Positions 1 through 8,338 of a stretch of 44,496 nucleotides of DNA are shown in pieces. Within the stretch, counting starts at the first letter, position 1, and each line of letters begins with the position of its first letter. Under the pieces are notes generated by a model. The model was not told where the DNA came from. It saw nothing but the letters and a program-made list of their open reading frames with translations, and searched no databases. The stretch lies in contig WQXH01000014.1 of NCBI GenBank assembly GCA_009784945.1, positions 1-44,496 of the forward strand, given 5' to 3'. A program made the position numbers and the translations under genes. Origin of the DNA: Coriobacteriia bacterium (GTDB lineage: Bacteria; Actinomycetota; Coriobacteriia; Coriobacteriales; UBA8131).

Positions 1-5
1 AATCA

Positions 6-134
6 GACACTCGCCTGGAGCATACCCTGTTTCAAAACCCGGAGGCCTCCGCCAACTGCGGGGCTTAATTCGCTTTGCGAATTGCCCCGCACGCGCTCCA
101 GAACCTGAAACAGGGTATGCTCCAGGCGAGTGTC
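6..134. repeat. 129-bp element bounded by perfect 29-bp inverted repeats
   Basis: The arms at 6-34 and 106-134 are perfect reverse complements over 29 bp. Between them lie a 10-bp palindrome (ggaggcctcc, 41-50) and a second hairpin: gcggggc at 58-64 pairs with 84-90, and aattcgc at 67-73 pairs with 77-83 around a ttt loop. The whole folds as a long stem crowned by two small hairpins. It sits beyond the 3' end of the DUF47 gene, so it could act as a terminator or be a non-autonomous mobile element. I see no flanking target duplication and no ORF inside. Confidence 0.85.
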
Positions 135-189
135 ACCAGCAGGGCTTGAGACAATAAAACAATGTGATTTTCTGTCTGGGTTGTCTGAA

Positions 190-816
190 CTAACTGTTCT
201 TTAGAGCTACTGCGGCCATGATGTCAGTGGCACTTTCGCAGGCGTCGATGCAACGCTCCATGTGAATGAAAATGTTGTTCCATGCCATGATGAAGACTGG
301 AGAGTCCGCATAGTTGGTATAGAGCTCGCGCACCGTTCGAAAGAAGAGTTCGTCTGCCTCATCTTCAAGATCATTAACCACGATAATCTTCTCGCTGAGC
401 GTCTTGGACTTCTTAAAATTACGAAACTCCTTGAGTGCCTCACTCAGAGCTGCGGTTGCCTTGACAATGACGTCGGCCATCGCAAAGGTTGGCTCGTAAA
501 TCTTCTTGACGTCGTACATATACAGCTGGTGAACAACGTCGTCTATGTAATCGACAATGTCGTCGAGCCTGTAGGCAATTGAGGCGATGTCCTCACGCTC
601 GATGGGCGTGAGAAACTCAGTTGCCACATGGGTAAAGAGCTCGTGCATGAGCTGATCGGCTGCATTTTCAATTGCGTGCATCTCGTCAACCTTTTGCATC
701 AGAGTTGTTGGGTCAAAGCCCTTGAGGATTTCAACAAGCAGCTCTGCCTCTTGGCAGGCAAAGTCCCCGAGTTTTTCCAGGGTCAAAAAGTAGTCATATT
801 TTTCTTTAAAGTACAT
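190..816 (-). CDS. DUF47 family PhoU-like protein, partner of the Pit phosphate transporter
   Basis: The 208-residue all-helical protein resembles the DUF47/COG1392 family, distant relatives of PhoU that are usually encoded beside Pit transporters. Acidic helix motifs typical of the family are visible, for example the stretch around EDIASIAYRLDDIVDYIDD and an earlier ENAADQLMHEL segment. Such proteins are thought to control phosphate flux through the adjacent carrier, probably at the cytoplasmic face of the membrane. The start has an aaaggag Shine-Dalgarno about 6 nt upstream. The gene follows pit by 47 bp on the same strand and ends the gat-pit operon. Family assignment is firm; the regulatory role is inferred from family context. 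Confidence 0.88.
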   Translation of the reverse strand: MYFKEKYDYFLTLEKLGDFACQEAELLVEILKGFDPTTLMQKVDEMHAIENAADQLMHELFTHVATEFLTPIEREDIASIAYRLDDIVDYIDDVVHQLYMYDVKKIYEPTFAMADVIVKATAALSEALKEFRNFKKSKTLSEKIIVVNDLEDEADELFFRTVRELYTNYADSPVFIMAWNNIFIHMERCIDACESATDIMAAVALKNS

Positions 817-863
817 TTCAGTCTCCTTTGTTAAGTGAGCGTTGTCTGGTTATACGAAGGTTT

Positions 864-1859
864 CTAAACAAAAATCTGAATGGCAAATACAAAGAGTGCG
901 CCGAGTATCATGGTTGCGGGCAGCGTGAGTACCCAGGTCGTAAGAATATCCTTGGCCTTGCCCCACTTGACTGCTGACACACGTCTGGCCAGGCCAACTC
1001 CCATAACCGCAGAGCTGATTGCCTGCGTAGTGGAAATGGGGGCAGCAAGCATGGTCATGACTTGGATAACAATGGCGGAGGTCGTTTCTGCCGCAAAGCC
1101 CTTAACCGAATCAAGCTTAGTGATGCCGTGACCCATCGTGCGCATAATACGCCAGCCGCCAGCAGCAGTGCCTGCCGCCATGGTAAAGGCGCAAATGATT
1201 TTGACGGGCAGGAGTATTCCATCTGCAGCAGTAATCACTCCACCAGCAATCAGCGCCAGTGTGATAATTCCCATGGTCTTTTGAGCATCGTTTGAGCCGT
1301 GTGCAAAGGCTACCGCTGCCGCAGAGAGTATCTGCAATCTCAAAAAGACACCCGAGGTCTTGCGGTGATTGAGCCGCGCGCAAAACTTACAGATGAGTTT
1401 CATGAGGAAAAACGCCAATACAAGACCAATGAGAGGAGAGGTAAACATGGGGATGACCACTTTTTGCAAGAGCCCACTCCACAAAACTCCCTGGACTCCC
1501 ACAGTAAAGGCAATGGTTGCACCAATGAGCCCACCGATGAGCGCATGAGACGATGACGAGGGTATTCCCTTCCACCAGGTAAAGAGATTCCAGGTGATGG
1601 CTCCCAACAAAGCTGCCAGGACAACGTACTCGGCAAGCTGAATCTCTGGGTTAACCAGACCCGATGAAATAGTCTTTGCTACATCATCAGCAACAAGCGC
1701 GCCGCAGAAGTTCATGATAGAAGCAAGCGCAATGGCACCCCCAACAGGCAAGGCCTTGGTAAAGACTGTGGTAGCTATCGAATTTGCCGTGTCATGGAAT
1801 CCGTTAATGAATTCAAAAACCAGAGCAAAGAAGATTACGCATAATAGTATGGTTGTCAT
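864..1859 (-). CDS. pit: inorganic phosphate transporter, PiT (PHO4) family
   Basis: The 331-residue polytopic membrane protein carries the two inverted PiT signatures: GFHDTANSIATTVFTKAL at residues 20-37 and FAHGSNDAQKTMG near residue 190. These asparagine/aspartate motifs are the substrate and cation-coupling core of low-affinity phosphate symporters. The length fits the short bacterial form without a large cytoplasmic loop. A gagggtg Shine-Dalgarno lies in the end of gatB, whose stop is only 6 bp upstream, so translation is probably coupled to gatB. With the DUF47 gene next, it forms a phosphate-uptake pair added to the tail of the gatCAB operon. Confidence 0.93.
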   Translation of the reverse strand: MTTILLCVIFFALVFEFINGFHDTANSIATTVFTKALPVGGAIALASIMNFCGALVADDVAKTISSGLVNPEIQLAEYVVLAALLGAITWNLFTWWKGIPSSSSHALIGGLIGATIAFTVGVQGVLWSGLLQKVVIPMFTSPLIGLVLAFFLMKLICKFCARLNHRKTSGVFLRLQILSAAAVAFAHGSNDAQKTMGIITLALIAGGVITAADGILLPVKIICAFTMAAGTAAGGWRIMRTMGHGITKLDSVKGFAAETTSAIVIQVMTMLAAPISTTQAISSAVMGVGLARRVSAVKWGKAKDILTTWVLTLPATMILGALFVFAIQIFV

Positions 1860-1865
1860 ATTTCA

Positions 1866-3452
1866 TCACCCTCCTTCCAGGAGGCGTACAAAGGTTTCAT
1901 TAATGAGCTTGGGGTTTCCCTGCCCCTGGGTGGCCTTCATGGCTTGACCCACAAATAGACCCAACAGGCCTGTTTTACCAGCCTGGTATTCACTAACTTT
2001 ATCGGGGAACTGCTCGAGTATGCCCAGCGCAATTGCTTCTAACGACTGTGCATCGCTCACCTGCTGCATGCCTTCTTGCTCAACAATCTTTTGGGGTGCC
2101 TCGCCAGACTCAAGCATGAGCGCAAACACCTCTTTGCCCTGTTTTGAAGAGAGCGTGCCCTCTGCTATGAGTTGAGCCAGTTCCATAAGACCCTGAGGAG
2201 TAAGCTTGGTTTTACTTAAGGTCAGACCCGAGGCGTTGAGGTACGCTAAAACATCGTTGAGCAATAGATTGGCAAGCTTGAGCGCCTGAGGCGCCAAGGA
2301 AGGTGACAGGGGAGGTGACAAGGGGACGGGGCGTTTGACACCTTCGTCAAAGAAGGCTGCCAGTTCAACATCGCCAGCAAGCGAGACTGCATCGGCGTAA
2401 GGCAACGCAAAGCTGTCTACATACCGTGCGCGCTTTTCATCTGGCAGCTCGGGGAGCTGGGTGCGCACAGAGGCAACAAAGTCGTCACTCAAGTCAAAGG
2501 GTGCAAGATTGGGGTCAGGAACGTAGCGATAGTCATCTGCGGTTTCTTTGACGCGCATCGAGGTGGTGTGCTTGCTGGCAGGCTCCCAATGTCTGGTTTC
2601 CTGCAAGACGCACCCACCACTTTCGAGCACATCGGCCTGGCGACATATCTCATAGGCTAGGCCGTCGTGCAGATTCTTAAAGGAGTTCATGTTTTTGAGT
2701 TCGGTCTTGGTGCCAAACTCCACCTCGCCGCGCCTACGAAGGCTTACATTGCCATCGCATCTGAGCGAGCCCTCTTCCATCGAACAGTCACTGATGCCCA
2801 GCGTAAGCCATATCTGACGCAGGCTCTGCAAGAAAAGACGCGCCTCTTCTGGCGTACGCAGGTCGGGCTCGGTTACCAGTTCGATGAGCGGTGTGCCGCA
2901 TCGGTTATAGTCAACCAGAGAGTGGCTGGCACCGGTTATTCTACCGTCGGCACCTCCGACGTGTATAAGCTTTCCAGCATCTTCTTCCATATGAATACGC
3001 GTGATGTTGATGCGCGTTGCGTATCCCTCACTGGCACAGGCCTTTGGCAGCTCGCTGGTGCCCAGGCGGTCTTCTCTCTCAAGAGCAGCTTTGCCGGTTA
3101 CGTGCAAGTCGAGCCAGCCGCGCATGCAAAAGGCCACGGGACCTTGAGTAATCTGATAATTACTGCTGATGTCTGGGTAAAAGTAATTCTTGCGATAAAA
3201 CATCGTGCGCTGCTCAATGCTGCAGTTGGTTGCCATGCCAGCCAGGAGGATGCTCTCAATGGCAGCCTTGTTGGGCATAGGGAGCGTTCCCGGCAAGCCC
3301 AGGCACACGGGACAAACCAGCGTGTTAGGCTCCTCCCCAAAAGCCACTGGGCAAGAACAGAACATCTTGGTATTCAGGCTGGTGAGCTCTGTGTGAACCT
3401 CAAGGCCAATGACTGCCTCCCAGTCTTGTAGTACGGCGAGGAGGTTCTTCAT
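1866..3452 (-). CDS. gatB: Asp-tRNA(Asn)/Glu-tRNA(Gln) amidotransferase subunit B
   Basis: GatB is the kinase and tRNA-binding subunit of the GatCAB complex, which amidates mischarged Glu-tRNA(Gln) or Asp-tRNA(Asn). The N-terminal signature WEAVIGLEVHTEL is present, followed by the YxPDxSxxYQI region and the C-terminal YqeY-like tail ending near residue 528. The start overlaps the gatA stop by 4 bp (ATGA) and has a gaggggag Shine-Dalgarno. Residues about 371-386 (VKRPVPLSPPLSPSLA) form a proline/serine-rich insertion in the linker before the C-terminal helices. That insertion is encoded by a short repeat also found elsewhere in the window. The catalytic core looks intact. Confidence 0.95.
   Translation of the reverse strand: MKNLLAVLQDWEAVIGLEVHTELTSLNTKMFCSCPVAFGEEPNTLVCPVCLGLPGTLPMPNKAAIESILLAGMATNCSIEQRTMFYRKNYFYPDISSNYQITQGPVAFCMRGWLDLHVTGKAALEREDRLGTSELPKACASEGYATRINITRIHMEEDAGKLIHVGGADGRITGASHSLVDYNRCGTPLIELVTEPDLRTPEEARLFLQSLRQIWLTLGISDCSMEEGSLRCDGNVSLRRRGEVEFGTKTELKNMNSFKNLHDGLAYEICRQADVLESGGCVLQETRHWEPASKHTTSMRVKETADDYRYVPDPNLAPFDLSDDFVASVRTQLPELPDEKRARYVDSFALPYADAVSLAGDVELAAFFDEGVKRPVPLSPPLSPSLAPQALKLANLLLNDVLAYLNASGLTLSKTKLTPQGLMELAQLIAEGTLSSKQGKEVFALMLESGEAPQKIVEQEGMQQVSDAQSLEAIALGILEQFPDKVSEYQAGKTGLLGLFVGQAMKATQGQGNPKLINETFVRLLEGG
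2302..2343. repeat. GTGACA/GGGGAC short repeat inserted in frame within gatB
   Basis: The plus-strand sequence contains ggtgacagggg, then ggtgacaaggggacggg, and ends tgacacc, giving imperfectly palindromic ends. Related words occur at 6810-6868, 7989-8030, 23518-23599, 31175-31219 and 31391-31436. On the coding strand it adds about 14 residues to GatB without breaking the frame. It looks like a short dispersed (REP-like) repeat; the exact boundaries are uncertain. Confidence 0.6.
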
Positions 3453-4933
3453 AGCGCACTCCCCTCTGTGCTACCAACAGGAGCAAGGCGGGCAATGCTG
3501 GGATAGCACGACTCGAGGGCGGCAGCTGCGCGAAAGATGTTTTCATCCTTAAGCTGCGGCCCGGTAATCTGCACACCCACCGGCAGACCACTCTCTTTGC
3601 CGAGGCCTACTGGCACATGCATGCCACCGTTGCCTGCAATATTAGAGGGAATGGTAAAGATGTCTGAGAGATACATCGAAACAGGGTCGGCTACCTCGCC
3701 AAATTCAAAAGCGGTGCGAGCCGTAGTGGGAGTGAGTAAGGCATCGACCTTCTCGAAGGCCTTATGGTAGTCCTGCGTGATGAGCGTTCGTACCTGCTGG
3801 GCAGGATAATAATAGGTATCGTAGGCACCACTTGAAAGCAGATAGCTGCCAAGCATGATGCGGCGGCGCGTCTCTTTGCCAAATCCGTTGGCGCGTCCCT
3901 GCTCATAAAGTTCATCCAGGCAGCTGGCACCTTCATTTTGGTAGCCGTAGCGGATGCCGTCAAAGCGGCTCATATTAGAGAAGGCCTCTGAGGGCCCTAT
4001 GACGTAGTAGGCACTCAGGGCTGCCTTGGCGTTGGGCAAAGTAATCTCGACAATCTCTGCGCCCAATGCCTCAAGATGGGCAAGAGCCCCTGTAAAGGCC
4101 GTGCTGATGTCTGCTTCAACGTCTACAGCCTCCATGAATGCGGTCACTACGCCTATGCGCATGCCCTTGACCCCCAGTTGGGTCGTTTGTGAGTAGACCG
4201 CCTTTAAAGCCTGCGAGGTGCCATCAAGAGGATCAAGTCCGCTTATAGCGTCTATGGTAGCTGCCACGTCATTAACCGAGCGACCCAGCGCTCCCACTTG
4301 ATCGAGCGACGAACCAAAAGCCACCACGCCATAGCGCGACACCACGCCGTACGAGGGTTTAAAGCCAACAACACCGCAAAAAGCAGCCGGCTGCCTGATG
4401 GATCCTCCTGTGTCTGAGCCAAGGGTAACCGTAGCGAGGCCTGCAGCTACCGCAGCGGCGCTTCCGCTGCTTGAACCACCGGGAACCCTTTTAAGATCCC
4501 AGGGGTTAAGAGTGGGGCCAAAGTAGGAGGTCTCACTTGATGAGCCAAAAGCAAATTCATCCATGTTGAGCTTGCCGAGAGGAAGTGCTCCTGCCTCCAG
4601 GGTCTTAGCCACACAGGTGGCCGTATAAGGAGACTGATAGTTCTCCAGCATCTTGGAGGCGCAGGTAGTATGTGTGCCTTGCAAGTTCATGTTGTCTTTG
4701 TAGGCTATGGGTACGCCAGCCAAACCAGGCAGCTCCGTGCCAGCAACCAAGGCAGCGTCAAGCTTTTCGGCCGCTAGGTGGGCGAGCTCTGGGCAGAGCT
4801 CTAAATAGGCATGTATGGCGGGGTCGATGCTTTTGACCGTATCGAGTGCCACTTTGGCCAGCTCTTGAGCTGAAAACTGCCGCGCTAAGAGACCGTCGCG
4901 TATGGCTGCGACAGAAAGCTGGGGATAATTCAT
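3449..4933 (-). CDS. gatA: Asp-tRNA(Asn)/Glu-tRNA(Gln) amidotransferase subunit A
   Basis: GatA is the amidase subunit that releases ammonia from glutamine for GatB. The 494-residue protein has the full amidase signature: Lys79 in AYKDN, the cis-Ser in GGSSSGSAAAV (Ser154), and the nucleophile in GSDTGGSIRQPA (Ser178). These positions match the catalytic triad numbering of characterised GatA proteins. Its start codon shares one base with the gatC stop (TGATG) and its stop overlaps the gatB start by 4 bp, so the three subunits are translationally coupled in the order C-A-B. No anomaly is seen. Confidence 0.97.
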   Translation of the reverse strand: MNYPQLSVAAIRDGLLARQFSAQELAKVALDTVKSIDPAIHAYLELCPELAHLAAEKLDAALVAGTELPGLAGVPIAYKDNMNLQGTHTTCASKMLENYQSPYTATCVAKTLEAGALPLGKLNMDEFAFGSSSETSYFGPTLNPWDLKRVPGGSSSGSAAAVAAGLATVTLGSDTGGSIRQPAAFCGVVGFKPSYGVVSRYGVVAFGSSLDQVGALGRSVNDVAATIDAISGLDPLDGTSQALKAVYSQTTQLGVKGMRIGVVTAFMEAVDVEADISTAFTGALAHLEALGAEIVEITLPNAKAALSAYYVIGPSEAFSNMSRFDGIRYGYQNEGASCLDELYEQGRANGFGKETRRRIMLGSYLLSSGAYDTYYYPAQQVRTLITQDYHKAFEKVDALLTPTTARTAFEFGEVADPVSMYLSDIFTIPSNIAGNGGMHVPVGLGKESGLPVGVQITGPQLKDENIFRAAAALESCYPSIARLAPVGSTEGSAL

Positions 4934-5235
4934 CAGTTGCCGCCCTCACTAAGAATCGAAGGAATGCGATAGTGCCCCGCCTCAGTTGCAGAGGCGAGCG
5001 CCAAAGCCTCACTCTGCTGGAGACCAGGTTTGACCTGATCATCGCGCATAACGTTGGCAAGGCCAGCAATAGGATGATAGGTGGGCTCAACATCAGAGAG
5101 ATCATACTCGGTGATAGGCTTAAGCTCTTCTATGATTGCGTTAAGATCGGCCGTTAGATGAGAGACCTCATCATCAGCCAAGGCAATACGAGTGTACGCA
5201 GCTATAGTGCGCACATTCTCTTCGGTCAGGTACAC
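4933..5235 (-). CDS. gatC: Asp-tRNA(Asn)/Glu-tRNA(Gln) amidotransferase subunit C
   Basis: The 100-residue GatC wraps around the GatA-GatB interface as a small stabilising subunit. The family pattern is visible: an N-terminal helix (LTEENVRTIAAYTRIAL), a central LNAIIEELKPITEYD segment, and a C-terminal region with VMRDDQVKPGL and the HYRIPSIL ending. The start codon is GTG at 5233-5235, preceded about 7 nt upstream by an aaaggg Shine-Dalgarno. It is the first gene of the gatCAB-pit-DUF47 operon, so the operon promoter should lie in the 149-bp gap to murE. Confidence 0.93.
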   Translation of the reverse strand: MYLTEENVRTIAAYTRIALADDEVSHLTADLNAIIEELKPITEYDLSDVEPTYHPIAGLANVMRDDQVKPGLQQSEALALASATEAGHYRIPSILSEGGN

Positions 5236-5268
5236 TCAAGCCCTTTCACGTAGAAAACAGACTTGCAT

Positions 5269-5274
5269 AGTGTA
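5269..5274 (-). promoter_or_regulatory. candidate -10 box for the gat operon
   Basis: Read on the minus strand, TACACT lies about 34 nt before the gatC GTG start. No convincing -35 box sits at 16-18 bp; the best nearby match is spaced too far away. The 5236-5384 gap otherwise shows AT-rich DNA and no gene. Confidence 0.3.
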
Positions 5275-5384
5275 GCGCAAGCCCGCAGTTTTGGACACTC
5301 AAATGTAAAGCTTTCATAAAGTTTTCCTTTGAAATCGTTTCAGTTAAAAAGTTGACAGGGCTGTATCATAAGCCGCTTTTGGGT

Positions 5385-6920
5385 TTACTCAGTGGACAGA
5401 ATCTCTTCTACTCGCTCTTTGTCTGAGGGTACGGTGATGGCTTCGAGGCCGCGTTTCATGAGGGTTTCGTGACCCTTGCCGAGCACCAGTATGACACTGC
5501 CAGCGGGGGAGTCCTGTATTGCGCGTCTAATAGCCTCGGTGCGGTCTTCGATAATTACCGGGCTCTTGCCTGCGGCTCTCACCACTTGAGCTATGTGCTC
5601 ATTGATGTGCTCAAGCGGCTCTTCAAGGGGGTCGTCTTCGGTAACGTAGATATGATCCGAGTACTGTACTGCCACGGTAGGAAGATCCACGCGTCTTTCG
5701 ACGCCCTTGCTGCCCGTAGCGCCAAAGACGCAGGCAATAGGTCTGCCTGGATATTCTCGCTCCGTCGTGGCAAAGATGGTCTCAAAGCTCAGCTTGTTAT
5801 GGGCGTAGTCGATGATGATGAGTTTGTCATCTGGTCCAGCCACCAGCTGCATGCGCCCGCTTACCTCAGAGTGCGCCAGCCCCTGTTCAATATGCTCTGG
5901 TGGAACACCCAACGCAATGGCGGCGCTGATGGCAGCCAGGGCGTTATCCACGTTAAACAGCCCTGCCATAGGGAGGGCGAGCCGCCTCTTCCAAAGCGGA
6001 CACTGCAGGGTAAAGCTGAGCCCCTGGGGCGAGGACTGGACATCTGATGCAACAACCTCTGCTTCTTTGCACTGACCGTAAGTCGTTATGCTGGCAACTT
6101 GTGCGCACTCCTCAGCTGCCGCATAGGCACGCTCAAACACATCACTCTCTTTGTTAATGACAGCCTTGCCACACTGCTTGAATATCAACAACTTGGAGGC
6201 AAGGTAGTCCTCGTGACTGGGATGTTCTATGTCGCTTATGTGATCTTGGCCAATGTTTAAAAAGCCGGCCACCTCAAAACCAATACCCCGAGTGCGATGA
6301 TATTTAAGCGCCTGGCTGGAAACCTCCATAGTGAGGTATTCGATACCACAAGCCACCGCATTGGCAAAGTGCGTATAGAGCTCTAAGACATCCTGGGTCG
6401 TAAGCAGCGAACGTGTGCAAGCAAGACCATCGTAGTTCTCTACGCTCGAAAGCCAGGCACTCCTGGGCTTGCCCTGCCTGGTAAGCCAGCTGTCAAGTAT
6501 TGCCTTGAGCAGATACGTGGTAGTGGACTTGCCCTTGGTTCCAGTAAAGCCCACAATGGTGAGATTATCGAGCAGTCCGCGATAGTAAAGCGCAGCAATG
6601 TCTGCTATGGCGGTTCTGATGCTCTGCACCAATAAGACAGGTACTGGCTGGATCCCAGCCTGGGTGAGGAACTCTGTGTAGTCTTGCTCACTCACATAAG
6701 CAACTGCGCCAGCAGTGACTGCCTGTACAAGATACTCGGGCTCAAAGTGTGCACCCTTGCAAAAGAAGAGCGTGCCTGGCTTGATATCACGTGAGTCGTA
6801 AGCAAGATGTGTCACAGGAGAGGGTGACAAGGGAAACGTCCCCCTGGCACTGCCCCTGGCACTGGTGGCGAGGAGCTCGGCGCAGTCGATAAGCGTGGTT
6901 GTTTGGGGTGTCCAAGTCAT
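5385..6920 (-). CDS. murE: UDP-MurNAc-tripeptide synthetase MurE, probably lysine/ornithine-adding type
   Basis: MurE adds the third stem-peptide residue to UDP-MurNAc-L-Ala-D-Glu in the cytoplasm. The 511-residue protein has the Mur ligase ATP loop GFTGTKGKST (residues 124-133), the HxxR/EVSS region and the C-terminal GKGHE segment. In the substrate-specificity position it reads TEDDPLEEP (DDP at 429-431) instead of the DNPR signature of diaminopimelate-adding enzymes, which favours a diamino acid such as lysine or ornithine. Residues about 19-36 (TSARGSARGTFPLSPSPV) look like an insertion and coincide with a dispersed DNA repeat. The gene is divergent from a FemABX-like gene, which is consistent with an interpeptide bridge built on that residue. 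Confidence 0.9.
   Translation of the reverse strand: MTWTPQTTTLIDCAELLATSARGSARGTFPLSPSPVTHLAYDSRDIKPGTLFFCKGAHFEPEYLVQAVTAGAVAYVSEQDYTEFLTQAGIQPVPVLLVQSIRTAIADIAALYYRGLLDNLTIVGFTGTKGKSTTTYLLKAILDSWLTRQGKPRSAWLSSVENYDGLACTRSLLTTQDVLELYTHFANAVACGIEYLTMEVSSQALKYHRTRGIGFEVAGFLNIGQDHISDIEHPSHEDYLASKLLIFKQCGKAVINKESDVFERAYAAAEECAQVASITTYGQCKEAEVVASDVQSSPQGLSFTLQCPLWKRRLALPMAGLFNVDNALAAISAAIALGVPPEHIEQGLAHSEVSGRMQLVAGPDDKLIIIDYAHNKLSFETIFATTEREYPGRPIACVFGATGSKGVERRVDLPTVAVQYSDHIYVTEDDPLEEPLEHINEHIAQVVRAAGKSPVIIEDRTEAIRRAIQDSPAGSVILVLGKGHETLMKRGLEAITVPSDKERVEEILSTE
6810..6868. repeat. GTGACA/GGGGAC short repeat inserted in frame near the 5' end of murE
   Basis: The plus strand reads gtgtcacaggag, then gggtgacaagggaaacgtc, then cccctggcac twice, forming an imperfect palindrome around aacgt. 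It shares words with the gatB insertion at 2302-2343 and intergenic copies. On the coding strand it contributes the SARGSARGTFPLSPSP stretch at the MurE N-terminus, ahead of the conserved AYDSRDIKPG segment. Confidence 0.55.
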
Positions 6921-6928
6921 TTGCTACA

Positions 6929-6934
6929 ATGGTA
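6929..6934 (-). promoter_or_regulatory. -10-like box placing murE on a near-leaderless transcript
   Basis: On the minus strand TACCAT is followed by 8 nt and the murE ATG, with no Shine-Dalgarno in between. A transcript starting at the usual distance would begin at or next to the start codon. The overlapping 51-bp divergent spacer also holds the agaaagga ribosome site of the FemABX gene, which therefore is not leaderless. Confidence 0.4.
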
Positions 6935-6971
6935 ACCGTTTTTAGCACGTACTTTCCTGAGAAAGGAAGCC

Positions 6972-7964
6972 ATGACAACTACTGAATGCCCGAGCTTTGA
7001 CCTTGTGCGCTTTTACCAAGAGCATAGACACTTCCTGCAAACAAAGGCCTGGGGTGAGTTTCAGCAGGCATATGGCAACCAAGTTGTTGCACGAAGTGGC
7101 ACTGCGGCAGACGGCGGTACCTGGGAATACCTCGCCATAGTTGAGCGGGGAAGGTTTTCTTCGCGGCTGTACTGCCCTTACGGCCCGCTCTATAGCTCCA
7201 AGGCGGCCTTGCAAGAGGCATTGAGCTCACTTAAGAAAGAATCAGAGAGCTTCCTGGTGGACTTTGCTCGAGTGGAGCCAAGAGGCACGTTGGATGCCGA
7301 AGAACTCAAGGTGTTGGGACTGAGACCCGCAGCCCGCAACGTGCAGCCCCCCAACTCGGTCATCAACGACGTGCGCGCAGATGCCGTGTCAGAAGAAGAC
7401 ATTTTGCTTTGCGGCTCTACCACCCGGCGCCAACTCTACCGCTACAGCCTACGCGACGGCGTTGAATACAAAACCTCCTATGATCCAGAGGACATGGTGC
7501 ACTTCCTTGACATGATGCATACGGTGGCCGAGCGCACCGGCATCAAACCTCACGAAGATGCTTACTTTGAAGTCATGGCCGCTACACTCTTTCCTCAAAA
7601 AGCAGCCGGCCTTTTGCTCTCTGTCTTAGACGACAAGCCAATAGCCAGTTTGATCTTCTACTCCGATGGCACTACGGCAGGCTATGCCCATGCAGGCAGT
7701 GTGGAAGGTCATCGCAAGCTGAGCCCACCCAGCGGCCTCTTCATGCACTTGCAGCTTTTTGCGCGTGCAAGTGGGCACACCCTGGTGGACACCTACGGTG
7801 TAGCACCTGCAGGAGCTGGCAAGGATCATGCCTGGGCAGGCTTTACCCAGTTCAAGGAGTCCTTTGGTGGTGTGCGCATTGCCTACCCTGGAACCTGGGA
7901 GCTGCCCGTAAGCAAGATTCGCTACACCCTCTACAATCTCGTGGGCAAGGTCATTGAGAAATAA
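6972..7964 (+). CDS. FemABX-family aminoacyltransferase (peptidoglycan interpeptide bridge)
   Basis: The 330-residue protein resembles FemX/MurM-type lipid II aminoacyl-tRNA transferases with twin GNAT folds. Recognisable parts are the N-terminal FLQTKAWGEFQQ entry helix, the GRFSSRLYCPYGPL strand, and the C-terminal block AGYAHAGSVEGHRKL followed by GLFMHLQLFARASG and FTQFKESFGG. Such enzymes add bridge amino acids to the side chain of the third stem residue at the inner membrane face. The neighbouring divergent murE lacks the DAP signature, so the two genes together point to a lysine- or ornithine-based branched peptidoglycan. The amino acid donor cannot be read from sequence. An agaaagga ribosome site fixes the start. 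Confidence 0.85.
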   Translation: MTTTECPSFDLVRFYQEHRHFLQTKAWGEFQQAYGNQVVARSGTAADGGTWEYLAIVERGRFSSRLYCPYGPLYSSKAALQEALSSLKKESESFLVDFARVEPRGTLDAEELKVLGLRPAARNVQPPNSVINDVRADAVSEEDILLCGSTTRRQLYRYSLRDGVEYKTSYDPEDMVHFLDMMHTVAERTGIKPHEDAYFEVMAATLFPQKAAGLLLSVLDDKPIASLIFYSDGTTAGYAHAGSVEGHRKLSPPSGLFMHLQLFARASGHTLVDTYGVAPAGAGKDHAWAGFTQFKESFGGVRIAYPGTWELPVSKIRYTLYNLVGKVIEK

Positions 7965-7988
7965 CACTAGTACACTGTGTCAGCTAAA

Positions 7989-8030
7989 AGGTCGAGGTGT
8001 TATTGTCACACTCCTGTCCCCTTGTGAGCC
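7989..8030. repeat. intergenic copy of the GTGACA/GGGGAC repeat family
   Basis: The gap between the convergent femABX-like and fixX genes holds aggtcgaggtgttattgtca followed by cactcctgtccccttgtgag. The word ggtcgaggtgttattg recurs with one change at 31201-31216 (ggtcggggtgttattg), where it also follows a gagtgtgaca word. It may serve as a bidirectional terminator here; no U-tract is evident. Confidence 0.5.
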
Positions 8031-8032
8031 GA

Positions 8033-8338
8033 TTACCCGTAGCGGTATTCGACTCCTTTGGTTGCGCTGGGATAAAGCCATTTGTTTACTATTGTCTTGC
8101 CACAGATGATTCTACAGGTGCCGCATTCGAGGCAGCCGGCATAGTCAAAGCTGGTTTTGCCGTCTTCTTCGATCTTGTAAAGCGCAGCAGGGCACACACA
8201 AACCAGCTTTCTAAACTCATTCATGTCGGGATTGCTCTCCAACTCAATGTGGGCACATTCTTCATCTACCTCATACTTGTTGAGGCTCAAAAACTCGTCT
8301 ACGTTTACCGTAAACTCGATTGTTTCATTCTTGCTCAT
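8033..8338 (-). CDS. fixX: ferredoxin-like protein FixX
   Basis: The 101-residue protein matches FixX: an N-terminal VNVDEFLSLNKYEVDEE segment, CPAALYKIEEDGKTSFDYAG, the cluster motif CLECGTCRIIC, and the terminal GVEYRYG. It should carry a 4Fe-4S cluster and pass electrons between the FixAB flavoprotein and the FixC quinone-type oxidoreductase or an acceptor. Its ATG overlaps the fixC stop by 4 bp (ATGA). It is the last gene of the cai-fix cluster. Confidence 0.95.
   Translation of the reverse strand: MSKNETIEFTVNVDEFLSLNKYEVDEECAHIELESNPDMNEFRKLVCVCPAALYKIEEDGKTSFDYAGCLECGTCRIICGKTIVNKWLYPSATKGVEYRYG

Noticed and set aside
2667-3431. A 254-codon plus-strand frame within gatB
   Set aside because: GatB is intact on the minus strand; the opposite frame shows no recognisable domain.
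5353-5378. TTGACA followed by tgtatcat as a plus-strand promoter
   Set aside because: The spacing is far below 16-18 bp and no plus-strand gene follows before the minus-strand murE.
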